Of a DNA stretch of 60,692 bases, positions 12,798 through 23,524 are shown piece by piece. The first letter of the stretch is position 1, and every line of letters starts with the position of its first letter. The notes under the pieces are model-generated. The model saw nothing but the letters and a program-made list of their open reading frames with translations. It was not told the DNA's origin and did no database searches. The position numbers and the translations under genes are program-made. This DNA is from Conoideocrella luteorostrata (taxonomy: Eukaryota > Ascomycota > Sordariomycetes > Hypocreales > Clavicipitaceae), in the NCBI GenBank assembly GCA_032433595.1, contig JASWJB010000271.1:1-60692 (forward strand). The letters are read 5' to 3'.

Positions 12798-13219
12798 ACG
12801 AGTCAATTGATAAACACTGCACTGAAAGAACCTTCTTCCAATGTCTCGGTTCATTCAAATCTCAATTCCGAGTCATCGTCTCGCTATCAATCAAAGCAGC
12901 GCCAGTTGATGAACCGTCTATCCACCGCCTCCCACCAGAATTGAGGACCCGATGGCATTCTTCATGCCCTTGGTGCGAACTATTGCACCGTGCATGCATG
13001 ACTCCAGTCCAGTTTCACCATGCTTCGGCCATCATGTTCGCACTCTTTCTTGCCTAGTAGAAAAGCGGCTTTAGATTTCCCACGCTTCGTCCACAAAGTA
13101 AATTTCCGTTTATATACTGCATGGCATCTGTTATAAGTGCTCACCATAGATAAAAACTCTACCGCATCACATATTATCATCTTATCCCCAAAATCTAATA
13201 CCGGACGCAAGCCACCTAC

Positions 13220-14712
13220 TTACTTCAAGTAGTCCTTCTTCCCGATCCTCTCACACAGCTCCTTCAATATCCCCGCCGCAACCTCATAGTCCCTCGCCTC
13301 CAGATAAATCTGCGCGCTAATCCTGATCCAATACCTATTCCCAATCATAAACAGCGACATAAACGTCTTGTAGTCCTTTACCAGCGTCTCCCCGATCCAC
13401 TGGAACACCACTGCCTGATGCTCCTTGGGGACCACCACATCCGTGTCCTTCGCCCCGGCTCCCTTCTCGCCCACCCACACCGGCAGAGCTACATTCCCCA
13501 TGGCGCAGTTCGTCATTGTCCCCTTGGAGTTGTCAAGACCCTCGGTCCCCAGCGCATCGGCAACGATCTTGATACCCCTTCTTGTTCAGCTCCCACAGGT
13601 AGTCTATGATTTTATCCTCCCCGCCGCACACGTCGCGCCGCCACGCGATGGCGTCCTTGACGCACAGATACGGCCCGTTGTCCTTTGTGCCCACAAACTC
13701 GAAGCTGTTCACGTAGGCGCTCTTCGTGCTCGACGGCAACGGGTTCGTTCGCAGAGCCAGCTTGGGAATGAACCCGTGGCTCGTGGCCAGTGTAGTCCGG
13801 AGGATGTGCTGGTTTCGCTTGGGCGTGTAAAACATGGCACATCCCCTCGGGACTGCAAGCCACTTGTGGCAGTTGGAAACGAAAAAGTCAGGATCCGCAG
13901 CTGTCAAATCCAGATGAACCATGCCGACGCCCTGCGCGCCGTCAACAAGGGAAATCACACCTAATTCCCTGCAGGTCTTGATCATCTCGATCCAGGGAAA
14001 GAGGACACCGGGCCGGGAGGTCACGACGTCAAACATGACGACCTTGGCACGTTTGCCATCATTCTGAACCTGCTGCACTGCCTTGCGGAAAGCCTCGATG
14101 ATGTCCTCATCCTCCACCGGGTATGAAATGTTGATTTCCCTGTGCTCAAGACGGTCCTCATAGTATTCAACCAGATAGTCGGCAGCCTTGCCGCATGCTT
14201 CATACACAGTAGAAAAGCTGAGAATGACGTCCTTCCCATCCTTGTCCCAGGTGAGATTTCGGAGCACCGTGTTGACACCATTGGTCGCGTTGCCCACAAA
14301 GACGACGGTGTCGACAGGTGCGTTGACGAGCTGCGCGACTGCTTCGCGAGCCTCGTCCAGCAGCTTGGGCTGGTCGTAGCGAATAAACTGATCCGGACGA
14401 GCCTCTGCCTGATCTTGATAGGCGCGGAGCTTGTTGCGGATATGGACGGGGTATGTGCCAAAGGAGCCTGTTCGAAATGTCAGCACAGATGATGCATGCG
14501 TATGCAGCGAGGCGGTGATTTTTTAATTTAAATTTTTGATTTCCCCGCCCCCAATTGAGCTATAAGCCTCAGGAACACTCTGGTTTCTTCATACCATGAT
14601 TCAAGTTGTGCCATGCTGGATCAAACAAATAATCCTCTTTCCATTCGCTGCCGAACGGTTTAGGACCGGATCCCGGCTTGCCCCTCATAACGAGAACTTC
14701 TTGGTGACCCAT
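13220..14712 (-). pseudogene. Class V aminotransferase-fold PLP enzyme (Egt2/LolT/cysteine desulfurase-like) with a single-base frameshift
   Basis: Exon 1 is 14595-14712 (MGHQEVLVMRGKP...), intron 14468-14594, exon 2 13220-14467; the join gives the family motif NLNHGSFGTYP. Visible features are VFVGNATNGVNTVLRN (phosphate-binding region), the PLP-pyridine Asp in VDGAQGVGMVHLDL (about residue 215) and the Schiff-base Lys in SNCHKWLAVPRG (about 241). At 13575-13578 a run of four C (GGGG in the gene) holds one base too many. The frame as written ends soon after in CAGDRGS, while the next frame continues perfectly with IKIVADALGTEGL to IGKKDYLK. The total is exactly one base over 455 codons. Relatives include hercynylcysteine-sulfoxide lyases of ergothioneine synthesis (Egt2) and isopenicillin-N-epimerase-like enzymes; which reaction applies is not decidable here. 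Sequencing error and a recent null allele are both possible. Confidence 0.85.
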
Positions 14713-15612
14713 GATGAATGGCGCAATGTGCTATGAGGCAATTAGAAGCAGGATGATTTCCTGGATTCAGTAATTCTTTCCCTGCTTTCGTTTTTAAATT
14801 TAAAAGGAGAAAGAAAAACTAAATTGCCAAAATCAATTGATATATTGAACAATGGTCCGAAAGCATGTGTTTGTGGCAGAAATTCATCCCCTCTTCATAT
14901 ATGGAATGGGCCACGGAGTGCTCCGTACGGAGTATAACTAATAAAGTGACTCAGTCTGGCTCTCCACATACGATGAATCCTGACCTGACCCTTCTCCATG
15001 CCACTTTTTGCCGTTACTCAATCCACTTTGCTGAGCAGTTGATTCCACTCCCGGCCGGCAGGTCATTGACGCCCTTGGCGCGTTTTAGCATACATGGTAG
15101 TTACTGTAATGCCACCTTGCTCGGCACCGTAACAACTAGTGCTTAGTTATAGCCCGAATGCATAGGGGAGTGTCTCGGTCGCACTGATCTGCTTTGAAAT
15201 CCATCACAGCTCAGCTCGGTCCTTATCCCAACTAACGCATCCGCAAGTGCTTTCTAGCGCCGACTCTAGCCGCTCTCATCCCGACAGGCCGACATCGCTC
15301 ACGAAAACTATCACCATTATGACTACGCCCGGCTAGACAGTGTCTGGTCAATTCAGTCGCTTTCCGTTGATACTAATGTTGTCTAATGCTGTTCATCATG
15401 CTCTATGAGGCAGCGAAATATTGTCAAATGTGCCTCCCGTATAATTTCTCCCAACGCCACTTCATGTCTTTGTGCCTAGCATCGAAAATAAACTGCTACA
15501 TGGCGGCCTGTACTTAGATCGTTGCCAATTCTTGGTCTCATTGTAATTGTATATTAAGCATCCCGCTCGTTATGCCCACACAGTTGATAATGAATAATCC
15601 TCGCAATCCTAT
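14713..15612. other. Intergenic region, promoter of the PLP enzyme
   Basis: No gene seen. A palindromic motif lies at 14912-14935 (CACGGAGTGCTCCGTACGGAG), about 200 bp upstream of the PLP enzyme start. The segment 14750-14840 is AT-rich. Confidence 0.55.
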
Positions 15613-18561
15613 TTACTGCAAACTCCAACTTGAACCCCAACTCTTCAATTGGCCTTCGAAATTGCCTCGTGCTTGTTTACGCGGCATGGATCTTGTTGTG
15701 ATTGGGCTACTAGTCTTTAGTCCGGCTAAAGCCATTGCCGCGTTTGCTTCTTCTTTAGTCCCTTCTTGGGCGGGCGGCTTGTTTTCGTTACTCTGTATTA
15801 AAGGCGTCCAGCTTGGCATCACTTGGAACAGTTGAACCATGGGGTGACCGTCCATCCAGAGAGTATGAGGTTTTTCAAAAACACTCGCACTTCGTAGGTT
15901 GGCTGAAAGCGAAATCAGGGGGCCTGCTGGCGGGCTCTTCGGCTCCAACGGATGTGGTTTACCATATAGCGGAGCTGACTGGCTCAGTTCCGGTGGCTGT
16001 ATAGGAGGTAGTTTCAGTTCGTCCTTATTGGACGTTTGAGCTGAGTTTCCTCTTCGCCTTGTGCGTACTGATGGAGCTGGAACCTCTTCGCCGTCAATCT
16101 TCTTTCTCTTCCTGACGCGAGGGTTTTCTTTGACTGAGCTGAGTATCGAACTGACACTTATCGGCGCAGAGGAAGCAGGCGTTCGTGGCGTTGTAGGTTG
16201 CGCAGCTGCATGAGATTTCTGAGCAGTCGCAGGTGGACCCTTCTTCTTGCGCGATCTGCCGTGGTTAGGGTTCAATGCCGAAGACCCTTGCTGTACTCTT
16301 TCGAGAGCCCCTGGAGCTGACTTGCGTGGTCGCTTTTGCTGTGTCTTGGTGACTTTTTGATGGGTGATCTGGGTGATCTGGGTGCTCTGGGTGCTCTGGG
16401 TGCTCTCTGACGATGAGTTTGTAGTCTGGGTTTTTGACTTTACAGTTGACAGAGAAGCCCGGCGGACAGGGGCAGAAGTCTGAAGGGAATGGGGCTCGGG
16501 GTGTCCTGTTATACGGTGCAGCTCAGTGAGTACCTTGGATGTCCAATACGCTCCGGTAATCTTGGTGTCACGTAGAGCCACAGGATTCGCCGCCGGAGGT
16601 TTCTTCCCCTCCAGTTTGGCGCCTTCTTCAGACATTCCGCTAGACTCTCGCTTCTTTCTGGATTTTGGGGGCTCTGGCTCCTGCCAAAGTTTCGGTATTC
16701 TTGTATGGAGGTCGTTTACCCAAGCGTCGCAATCCCACTGCACCCAATAGTCGATAATGTCTCTCCAAATACTTTCTGGTGGTTTCGTGAAGTTGACGAA
16801 TATAACTTTGCCACCTTTACTATGAACAGCCTTTGCAAACTCTCGGACCATCACCTTTAGGCCGTGGACCCTCAGGCTCGTTCCCAAAATGAGCAACATA
16901 TCGGGATACAGGCCAAGGTCATGGGTGACAATTGGGCTTATCAGGTGTGAGCTCGGATGTTCTTCCCCGTATAGAACAATATCGGGGCGTAATTTGCCGA
17001 CTCCTAGAGCACGTTTGCCTTTTTCCTCACGCGCTACCGTTGCCCCAACACAGTGAGGACACTCTGGCTGTTGACCTAATAGTGTTTCCGCTTCGCGATC
17101 AGCTTCGTCCCATGAGCAGACCCGTCCACAGAGAAAACATCGGAGAAGGTCCAGCGAGCCATGCAAGAAAACACATTCAACCCCAGAGCGGGGGAGGTCC
17201 TTCTTCAAGGTGTTGGATGTCGCCTTTGACTGGTTTGTTGAGGGCCCTTCTGATTCAGGCACAGGAACACTGCTTTCTTCTGGACTCGCTTCCTGCGACT
17301 GCGAGCTTGAATCAGTAGGAGTGGCTGACTGACTTGAGTTCTCGGTTGGCATTTTGTCAGTCGCCCTTGAATCTGCTTCCTCAACCATTTTGTTAAGCTG
17401 ATTAGTGTTGGCTGTGGATCGTCTTGAAAATCGACCGCGGCTGCCAGGTCCAAATTGTAATCGAGTTGAAAGGCCGACTTTCTCTTCGATTTGATCAATG
17501 TTTTGAGTATAGCATCTGACAAGCTTTCCACGGTCTCTCAAGTGGCTTATAAATTGATGCGACGTTGTTGGCTCAGCGCTCCTGATCATTTGACGCAGTG
17601 ATGTTGCAAACTTATAGAAAACTGATGTTCTGATGGGGTCCGACCATATGTTCGCATCAAATAGATCCTTGCCCTTCATGTTCGGCATAGTACTTCTGCT
17701 TCCATTCGAACCTTGCGATGAAGCAAATGGATTCTGTGGAATTTCCTCTTCTTCTTCTTCGTCCACCTCAGATGGTAATGTACTACTCCTTCTACCGGAA
17801 CTAGCGCCGCAAGGAGAGCCAGGTATGAACGGGTCAAACGGATCAGGTGGAGGCGACGACAGCGGTGAGGAACTCAGCGCAATAGACACGTCCGTCAAGC
17901 GCTTGCGAGTTCGAGATCGAAACGTGGATGGTGGAAGAATTAACTCTTCAGCTGGAGGTGATGATAGCGGCGAAGTAGTCGGGTCCACGGCTGGTATCGT
18001 CGCCGTTTTCGGTCGCGGTGTGCTGAAACTTGTTTCGACCACGATCTCAGTCGTGTGTGTCGTTCTACAGGTGATGGCAGTATTCTTCCTATCTTCCGTT
18101 TGTAGCGGATTTGGATGTGATGGAAGTATTGGCTCAGTATCGATCGCCTCTTTGGCGGCGTTTATTTCGGTCCGGACCGTACTAGAGTCGCTGTCATTGT
18201 CTCTAGGATCATCCACGGATATTTTTCTCCTCTTTGCCGGACGCAAATCACATGCATTGTTGCCAAGTTTATCTTCGTTTTCTGAAGATTCATATTGATG
18301 AGCTTGTCGAGAAGCAGCATCAAATTGCGCCTGAATGAGCGAGTACAGTCCGTTCTCGGATCGAAAGTCCTAAGCAAGTCAGTTACCAGTTACCGGCCAC
18401 GGTAGAGGCAAGAAAGACAATGAAGACTCCCATACCGGAATGCCAGAGTTGGTACTTATGCCAGCCCCAGTGACCACAACCACCTTCCGCGCTTTTAGTA
18501 AGGCATTGGCAACATCTCCAAGATGTTGGATGGCATCGGGCACTACGTGCTGTGTGGGCAT
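15613..18561 (-). CDS. hst4: Sirtuin, NAD-dependent deacetylase of the Hst3/Hst4 type (960 aa)
   Basis: Hst3/Hst4 sirtuins remove acetyl groups from histone H3 (Lys56 in yeasts) in the nucleus, using NAD. Exon 1 (18436-18561) carries the NAD-binding start VVVTGAGISTNSGIP (about residues 28-42); after a 66-nt intron exon 2 (15613-18369) opens with DFRSENGLYSLI. The NAD/catalytic motif CYTQNIDQIE is at about 328-337, the catalytic His in FLHGS at about 445, zinc Cys pairs near 453/456 and 479/482, then LGTSLRVHGLK and IFVNFTKPP. Two long low-complexity inserts interrupt the catalytic core, one after DFRSENGLY (about 84-270, with an EEEEEE stretch) and one between QNID and HGS. The C-terminal 350 or so residues are Ser/Thr/Lys-rich and probably disordered, with a QSTQSTQITQIT repeat. 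All core motifs are intact. Confidence 0.93.
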
Positions 18562-19681
18562 CTTGGCCGAAATAGTTTGCTTCCCAAGGAATCCAATGTC
18601 TGCTCTCGATGTTTGCGTGGGACACAATATTTCAAGGGCACAAACAGAATACCGCTCAGGCGAAACGCGTTCAAACTTGCTTCTCGCCTGGGCGGTCGGT
18701 AAGAGTGCTGTCAAATTAAATCGGCGTAGTATATGTAGCGCGGGTGGGAAGAAATTGGACCAGCATTGTGTTGTTGTTGATAACTGGAATCGATCTCGTC
18801 AGAGAACGTGAGCAGTTACTCGGCGTTGAAAAGCGGACGTTGCTTGCCCGTCTCTGAAGTGATAGCGAGGTGAGATCAACTAGGCGGTTGGAACTTAGCG
18901 CTTCAACGTTCCTCAGATTCGGAAACTAGACACGCGCCGCGAATCAGATGCAGTAGTCCAACGCTGCACCCGTTCGAATATCCAAAATAAAAACATGCGA
19001 TTTGAAAGAATTAAATCAACCGCAAAACAAATTGGGGCTCCAGGGAGCACGTCTTGCCAGGAGCAGAAATGTTGGTGGACGGAGTGCGGAGTCTGCATAT
19101 GGACGGCAAGAGGCAGGTGACGCGCTCAGGCACGGTTGTTGACGCTTATGTCGCGGTGGTTGCTTCCTATCTTAATCCGTTTAGCTACTCCGTTTTTAGT
19201 TCTTGTGACGGCTGGCTATTCGTCCAGAGGAGATCTCCAGTGGGGCTTCCCGCTGGCCAGCAAATATCAGAGGCATTGATACTGCAATGCCATTAAACAG
19301 CGCGTGCGGGGGTGATCCTGTTGCAGAAACGGCGTGGAGCAAACATTTGAGGGCTGCTGCAGTGGGTCGAAGTCCGACCAGCGAGGGAGGGCCGTTCCGT
19401 TTTACAGCACGGATCAACGAGTCAGACAGTCACGTTCGTAACCGCACAAAGCCAAACGGAATGAAATAATTCTACTAATATTGTATGCTGATAAGAATTC
19501 AATGCTAACTCTGTCCGGTTCAGGTCATGATCGCTTTGATACAAGTTGACAATGTTGAGAATGGCTATTATGCCGTCTATCCCGCTTGACCAACGCCATG
19601 CCATAAGAGCCCAATGTCCTCGCCGTATACAAATATCTAATTAAACAGTAAACAGGCCTCTGATTTTAATGCACATTGGAA
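18562..19681. other. Intergenic region between sirtuin and sedolisin
   Basis: Upstream of the sirtuin and downstream of the sedolisin, both on the minus strand. The frame of sirtuin exon 1 stays open upstream of the chosen ATG but has no earlier in-frame ATG. No gene or RNA recognised. Confidence 0.55.
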
Positions 19682-21421
19682 TCACACATTGACCAGAACA
19701 TCCATGAATTTCTGGAAGTTGTTAGGTACGCCAAGTCCGGTAATGGCGTCGTAACCCTTTGCAGCCGGCCAGCCACCGGGGCTATTGCCTCCAGAGAATA
19801 CACATGACAAACTTCGTCCCGTAGTGATATCCTGGAGAACGTCACGGACTTCCTGGGAGTACAACTTGTCGTTTAGCCAACCAAGGACTTTCTTTCCCCG
19901 GCGAACTCGCGCGTCGTTAATCAGAGCGATCATGGCAGCCAGGACAGGGGTGCTGGCGCTGGTGCCCTGAAGCATAACAGCCTGACCGTTAACAATGGTG
20001 TTGAACTGGGTGCCGATGGCGGAGATATCCGGTACGGCTCGCATTTTAGGGTCGTAATAACCCTTAAGATGACCGTTGAGAGCGGCGACGTATCCATCCA
20101 CCGCCGCCTTTTGCCAGTCTGGTAGAGGAAAGTAGCTGGAAAATCCGCCAGAGCTGAAGTCGGCACCCTGTGGCGGCTCTTGACCGTTGTTCACGGCACC
20201 AACAGAGGTAACCCAAGGGCACGAAGCCGGGAACGTGGAAATCGTCATGTCTTTGTTGCTCCCATCGTTGGACCGGCATTTCGCATTCCTGCCCCCCATG
20301 GCACCTCCGTCTCCGGAACCGCTGAGAATAGAAACGCCACGAGCGGTGAGCATGCCGATTTCATTGCAAACTCTGATGGCGTAGGGCTTGGGCACGGACG
20401 GCTCATCGTCCGCATATGAGATGGAGATCACATGGGGGAGCTCATTGTCCGGCTTCTTTGCAATGTACTGCAAGAAGTCCAGATAGGGCTCATTGTCATC
20501 GCGTTCTCCAGTAACCGGTTTGCCGTTATCGTCCAGCTTCATACCTCGGCCACCCGTCGAATAATAGACTACGTTTGTGGGAAAGCCAACGGCCATTCCA
20601 AACTGAATGTCCAAGTTCGCTTCCGGTCCAGCCCTACCACGGTCCTGATTGTTCTGGCCCCCGCCAATCAACTCTACTGAGAAATTATATCCAGCCCTGA
20701 CGAGATCCGGTCGGGATTTTTGAAAGTTTTGTTGCAAGTCGGCATAGTTACCCCACTGTTCCAAGAACCCGGCGATTCCAAATCGGATGGATGATTTTCC
20801 GTCGGGTGTAGCATAGTTAATACCGTACAACTTGTTGATGCAGTCTGGTGTAGTGGTCGGGCTGCAGGCGACGTTGCGCCGATTCAAGCTGCGGTGTTTG
20901 GGTAGCGACGGTGCGACTGAGACTTCGTGTTCCGGTGTCATGAAGTTGGCTATCGGATGAACAAAGTCGATGGCCGTGGTGAGATGATCTGGAATATGGT
21001 ACTCTGTGGTTCGAAGAATCGGATTCGCGTCACCAAACGAATACCGACCCAGTTTCATACCCAGAAGTTTGTCTGCTTCACCAACAGTACTCGTAACATG
21101 AATCCAATCCATGTCGGCATTGGCTTTGGCGATGCCATTGTCTAACAACCACTCCATGACATCATCAACATCGTTCTGGGCTGGCGTTCGGAGAGTGCGG
21201 ACGTCGTCTCCGCCAAGGAGAGAGTTTGAAAAGATTTTGGGTGCTAATCCATGAATTTTGGGTTGTCGTAGAGCAATAGAGAAGCGTATCGGTGTTGAGG
21301 AATCGGGCGTCTCGTCGAGCAGCTTCCATCCTTCGGGGAGTGTCGCAGCCTTTTCAAGACAAACGGCAGATGCGCTGAGGCCAGCAAATGCCCAAGCTGC
21401 CATAAACAGATTCAATGCCAT
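19682..21421 (-). CDS. Sedolisin-family (S53) serine-carboxyl peptidase, tripeptidyl-peptidase type (579 aa)
   Basis: A secreted acid-active peptidase; fungal members usually release tripeptides from N-termini. Single exon. A signal peptide (MALNLFMAAWAFAGLSASAV) is followed by a pro-kumamolisin-type prodomain to about residue 185. The mature domain starts around VACSPTTTPDCINKLYGI. The catalytic residues are all visible: Glu267 and Asp271 in GPEANLDIQFG, oxyanion Asp371 in LSGSGDGGAMGG, and Ser488 in QGTSASTPVLAAMI. The C-terminal calcium-binding region is VLQDITTG with a later GYDAITGLGVP. Length is normal for fungal TPP/sedolisins. The gene is intact, and with the aspartic protease 9 kb away it suggests acidic extracellular proteolysis. 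Confidence 0.95.
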   Translation of the reverse strand: MALNLFMAAWAFAGLSASAVCLEKAATLPEGWKLLDETPDSSTPIRFSIALRQPKIHGLAPKIFSNSLLGGDDVRTLRTPAQNDVDDVMEWLLDNGIAKANADMDWIHVTSTVGEADKLLGMKLGRYSFGDANPILRTTEYHIPDHLTTAIDFVHPIANFMTPEHEVSVAPSLPKHRSLNRRNVACSPTTTPDCINKLYGINYATPDGKSSIRFGIAGFLEQWGNYADLQQNFQKSRPDLVRAGYNFSVELIGGGQNNQDRGRAGPEANLDIQFGMAVGFPTNVVYYSTGGRGMKLDDNGKPVTGERDDNEPYLDFLQYIAKKPDNELPHVISISYADDEPSVPKPYAIRVCNEIGMLTARGVSILSGSGDGGAMGGRNAKCRSNDGSNKDMTISTFPASCPWVTSVGAVNNGQEPPQGADFSSGGFSSYFPLPDWQKAAVDGYVAALNGHLKGYYDPKMRAVPDISAIGTQFNTIVNGQAVMLQGTSASTPVLAAMIALINDARVRRGKKVLGWLNDKLYSQEVRDVLQDITTGRSLSCVFSGGNSPGGWPAAKGYDAITGLGVPNNFQKFMDVLVNV

Positions 21422-22283
21422 AGTGTTGCACTTCCAGTATGGTCAACCTGTAGCTAGATGGATTCTGCTCGGTCTTCAATTTATCGGGGACTCTTCCAGT
21501 TTTATCACTGAGAACACGACTAGCAGTTGCTCCCTTCATCCAAACCATGACGCGGGTGGTTGCCCCTGGCGCTACAGTAGAGAGCCGTGATTTCCATCTA
21601 AGACATCCAGGAGTGGTCCGTGTACTTCCCTCGGTTGGAATGAGCCAGTTCACGTAGATCTATGCCGATCGTCGGCTGCACAAAGAGCATTAACTGACAT
21701 CGTACACGACGAAGAATGAGAAAACTTCAGGTTGATGTTAGGGGGGGTTTTTTGCGTCGTTGCTTGAGCGAGACTCAAGATGTAACTCGTTGACTGGTCT
21801 TCATCTATACTAGAGCAGGCGTCATATTGTAGGGTGTCGGTCGACCCTAGTACCTGTCGCGTGGCTGAACGCCGCCTGAAAATCCTTGCGCTATTAACCG
21901 GTCTAGCTATTGTAGTTCAGGGCAAGCAGAGCTCTTGACAATTCGTTCACTGCTGGCTGACGAGGGGCAGTCGGTATTGGGGAAGACACACTGACGGGCC
22001 GGCATTCGAACACATAGTACAGCCGAGCTGGAGTATGGAACCACGGTGCGTCCGCGCGACGCGCTCTGTAATGGCCACAGGAATCCAATTTAGCCACCAA
22101 GGGACGGGTTGGTTGTTTTACCCCAATAGTGCGGAGATTTGCCTGGCATTGACTGCTTTGCAATACATTTCGATGGTTCAAATAAGGATTATATGATCCG
22201 CCAGCAGCTGTTGCTCGAAATTTGGACCAAATCATCAGTAAACGCATCGGGTTGAATCTGATTGTCGAGAGTTTGCTACTGAA

Positions 22284-22299
22284 TACGGAGTACTCCGTA
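22284..22299. repeat. Perfect 16-bp palindrome TACGGAGTACTCCGTA
   Basis: The two half-sites of the window's recurrent TACGGAGTA motif meet here head to head, forming a fully self-complementary sequence. It lies between the divergent sedolisin and cysteine synthase-rhodanese genes. Function unknown. Confidence 0.9.
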
Positions 22300-23400
22300 G
22301 TTACATGGCTTTCCTTTGGGGATATGTCGTTTTCTTTTTTTCGCCCGCGTTAGTTGGTGCAATGCCGCTCGATTATGCTGTACAGAGTACGGAGTACTCG
22401 AAACCATCTGGCCCATCACGAGAAAGATCGCTTGACTTTCCTAGTCGGGTGGCGCACATGTGCTGCGCGTCCACCAGCAATAGAGTGGTGTTCGGCGGGG
22501 AACACATCAATTTCAACACATTATGTCGCAGTCATCAAGGAGCACATGCAAGGCTGGCATGTCACACCAAGAGTCTGGAACCGTCTATTATCGGTTGAAT
22601 AGTAGAGTCGTGTATGAGGTATCATAGAATACCTATCTCCGCAGCAGAGTCAATCGCATGGCAAGACTCGGGGTTTACAAGACACTTAGCTCCGAATGCA
22701 CCGCTCGACAGAAGCAAAATCAAATTCGCGCGAGAGTCGAGACGGCAGGTGCAACGCAGTGAATGGTCGGATGCAGATCCTTCTTCTGGGCGGTGATGAC
22801 GCTAGCCGATATGTAGGTCTACTCCGTACTCCATAGATGACCCGCCGAAACCTCTGTCTTCCCCTCATGCTGGCCAGTCTCTGCCCTATTGAATCTGTGA
22901 GTTTACTCACGATGGAGTTTCGTTACGATGCCATGCAGGCACTAACATGCCGACTTCCAGGTCCATGGCCGACGGTCCGAGAAAATTTCACTCATTATTG
23001 TGGCATTGAGGTGGATCTAGGCTTACGATGGGGTCGGGACAAGGCTCATCATAGGCGGATCGACTTCGAAACGGACGGCCGGACCCAAAACCGATTACAT
23101 CGGTAGCCAGTTGTCCCTCTTGCGTCCAATAACAACGTGCATGAAGTAGAAAAGGTACAGACATCATCTGATGCTCCTAGTCTGCACGAGCAATATTTCG
23201 TTCCGGTCTAAATCTCTGCACGAAACTTGGTGAGCAGGATGTGGCGTCGGTTCAGCTGCTAGGACCAGTGGGGTGCGAACAATACTGTAAAGCTTCTAAT
23301 TTGCTCTGATTGAAGGTGCGCTTGGATGGCCCCAAGCTTCTGACGAGACACTCTGCTTTCTCCCGTTGGACGAAAGCCGCGGGCCAAACACTAAATACTC

Positions 23401-23476
23401 CTCGTGTCCCTTCGTCTCGTTCCCCCTCTCCTTGCTTCTCCTTCTTTCTTACCCCCCCTCCTCCGTCGTCGTCCTT
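23401..23476 (+). promoter_or_regulatory. CT-rich tract upstream of the cysteine synthase-rhodanese start codon
   Basis: A strongly pyrimidine-rich stretch (many CCTTC/CCCCCC runs) lies about 50-125 bp before the ATG at 23525. Such tracts are common just upstream of transcription starts in filamentous fungi. The role here is inferred from position only. Confidence 0.45.
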
Positions 23477-23524
23477 GTTCCAAACTAGCAGCGTTCCTTT
23501 CATTTCTGCGTGGGCCCTTTCATC

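Larger units (their letters stand above)
10320..13219. other. Long intergenic region (2.9 kb), promoter side of the protease
   Basis: No gene could be supported. A-rich tracts lie at 10543-10586. TACGGAGTA motifs lie near 11203, 11364 and 11468. A (GAGCAT)6 microsatellite lies at 12457-12492 and an AGT/AGC trinucleotide tract at 12716-12797. A 179-codon plus-strand frame at 10763-11302 has no family resemblance and is low in typical coding character. Confidence 0.55.
21422..23524. other. Divergent intergenic region between sedolisin and cysteine synthase-rhodanese genes
   Basis: Shared upstream region of two divergent genes. It contains a perfect 16-bp palindrome TACGGAGTACTCCGTA at 22284-22299, another motif copy at about 22388-22396, and one at about 22820-22834. 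No gene supported; scattered short frames look spurious. Confidence 0.55.

Noticed and set aside
12602..12810. Poly-Leu, poly-Val and poly-Ser open frames
   Set aside because: They are translations of the AGT/AGC microsatellite in different frames.
13425..13964. 179-codon plus-strand frame antisense to the class V PLP gene
   Set aside because: It is a shadow of the well-supported minus-strand enzyme.
17633..18298. 221-codon frame antisense to the sirtuin
   Set aside because: It mirrors the Ser/Glu-rich low-complexity part of the sirtuin and has no independent features.
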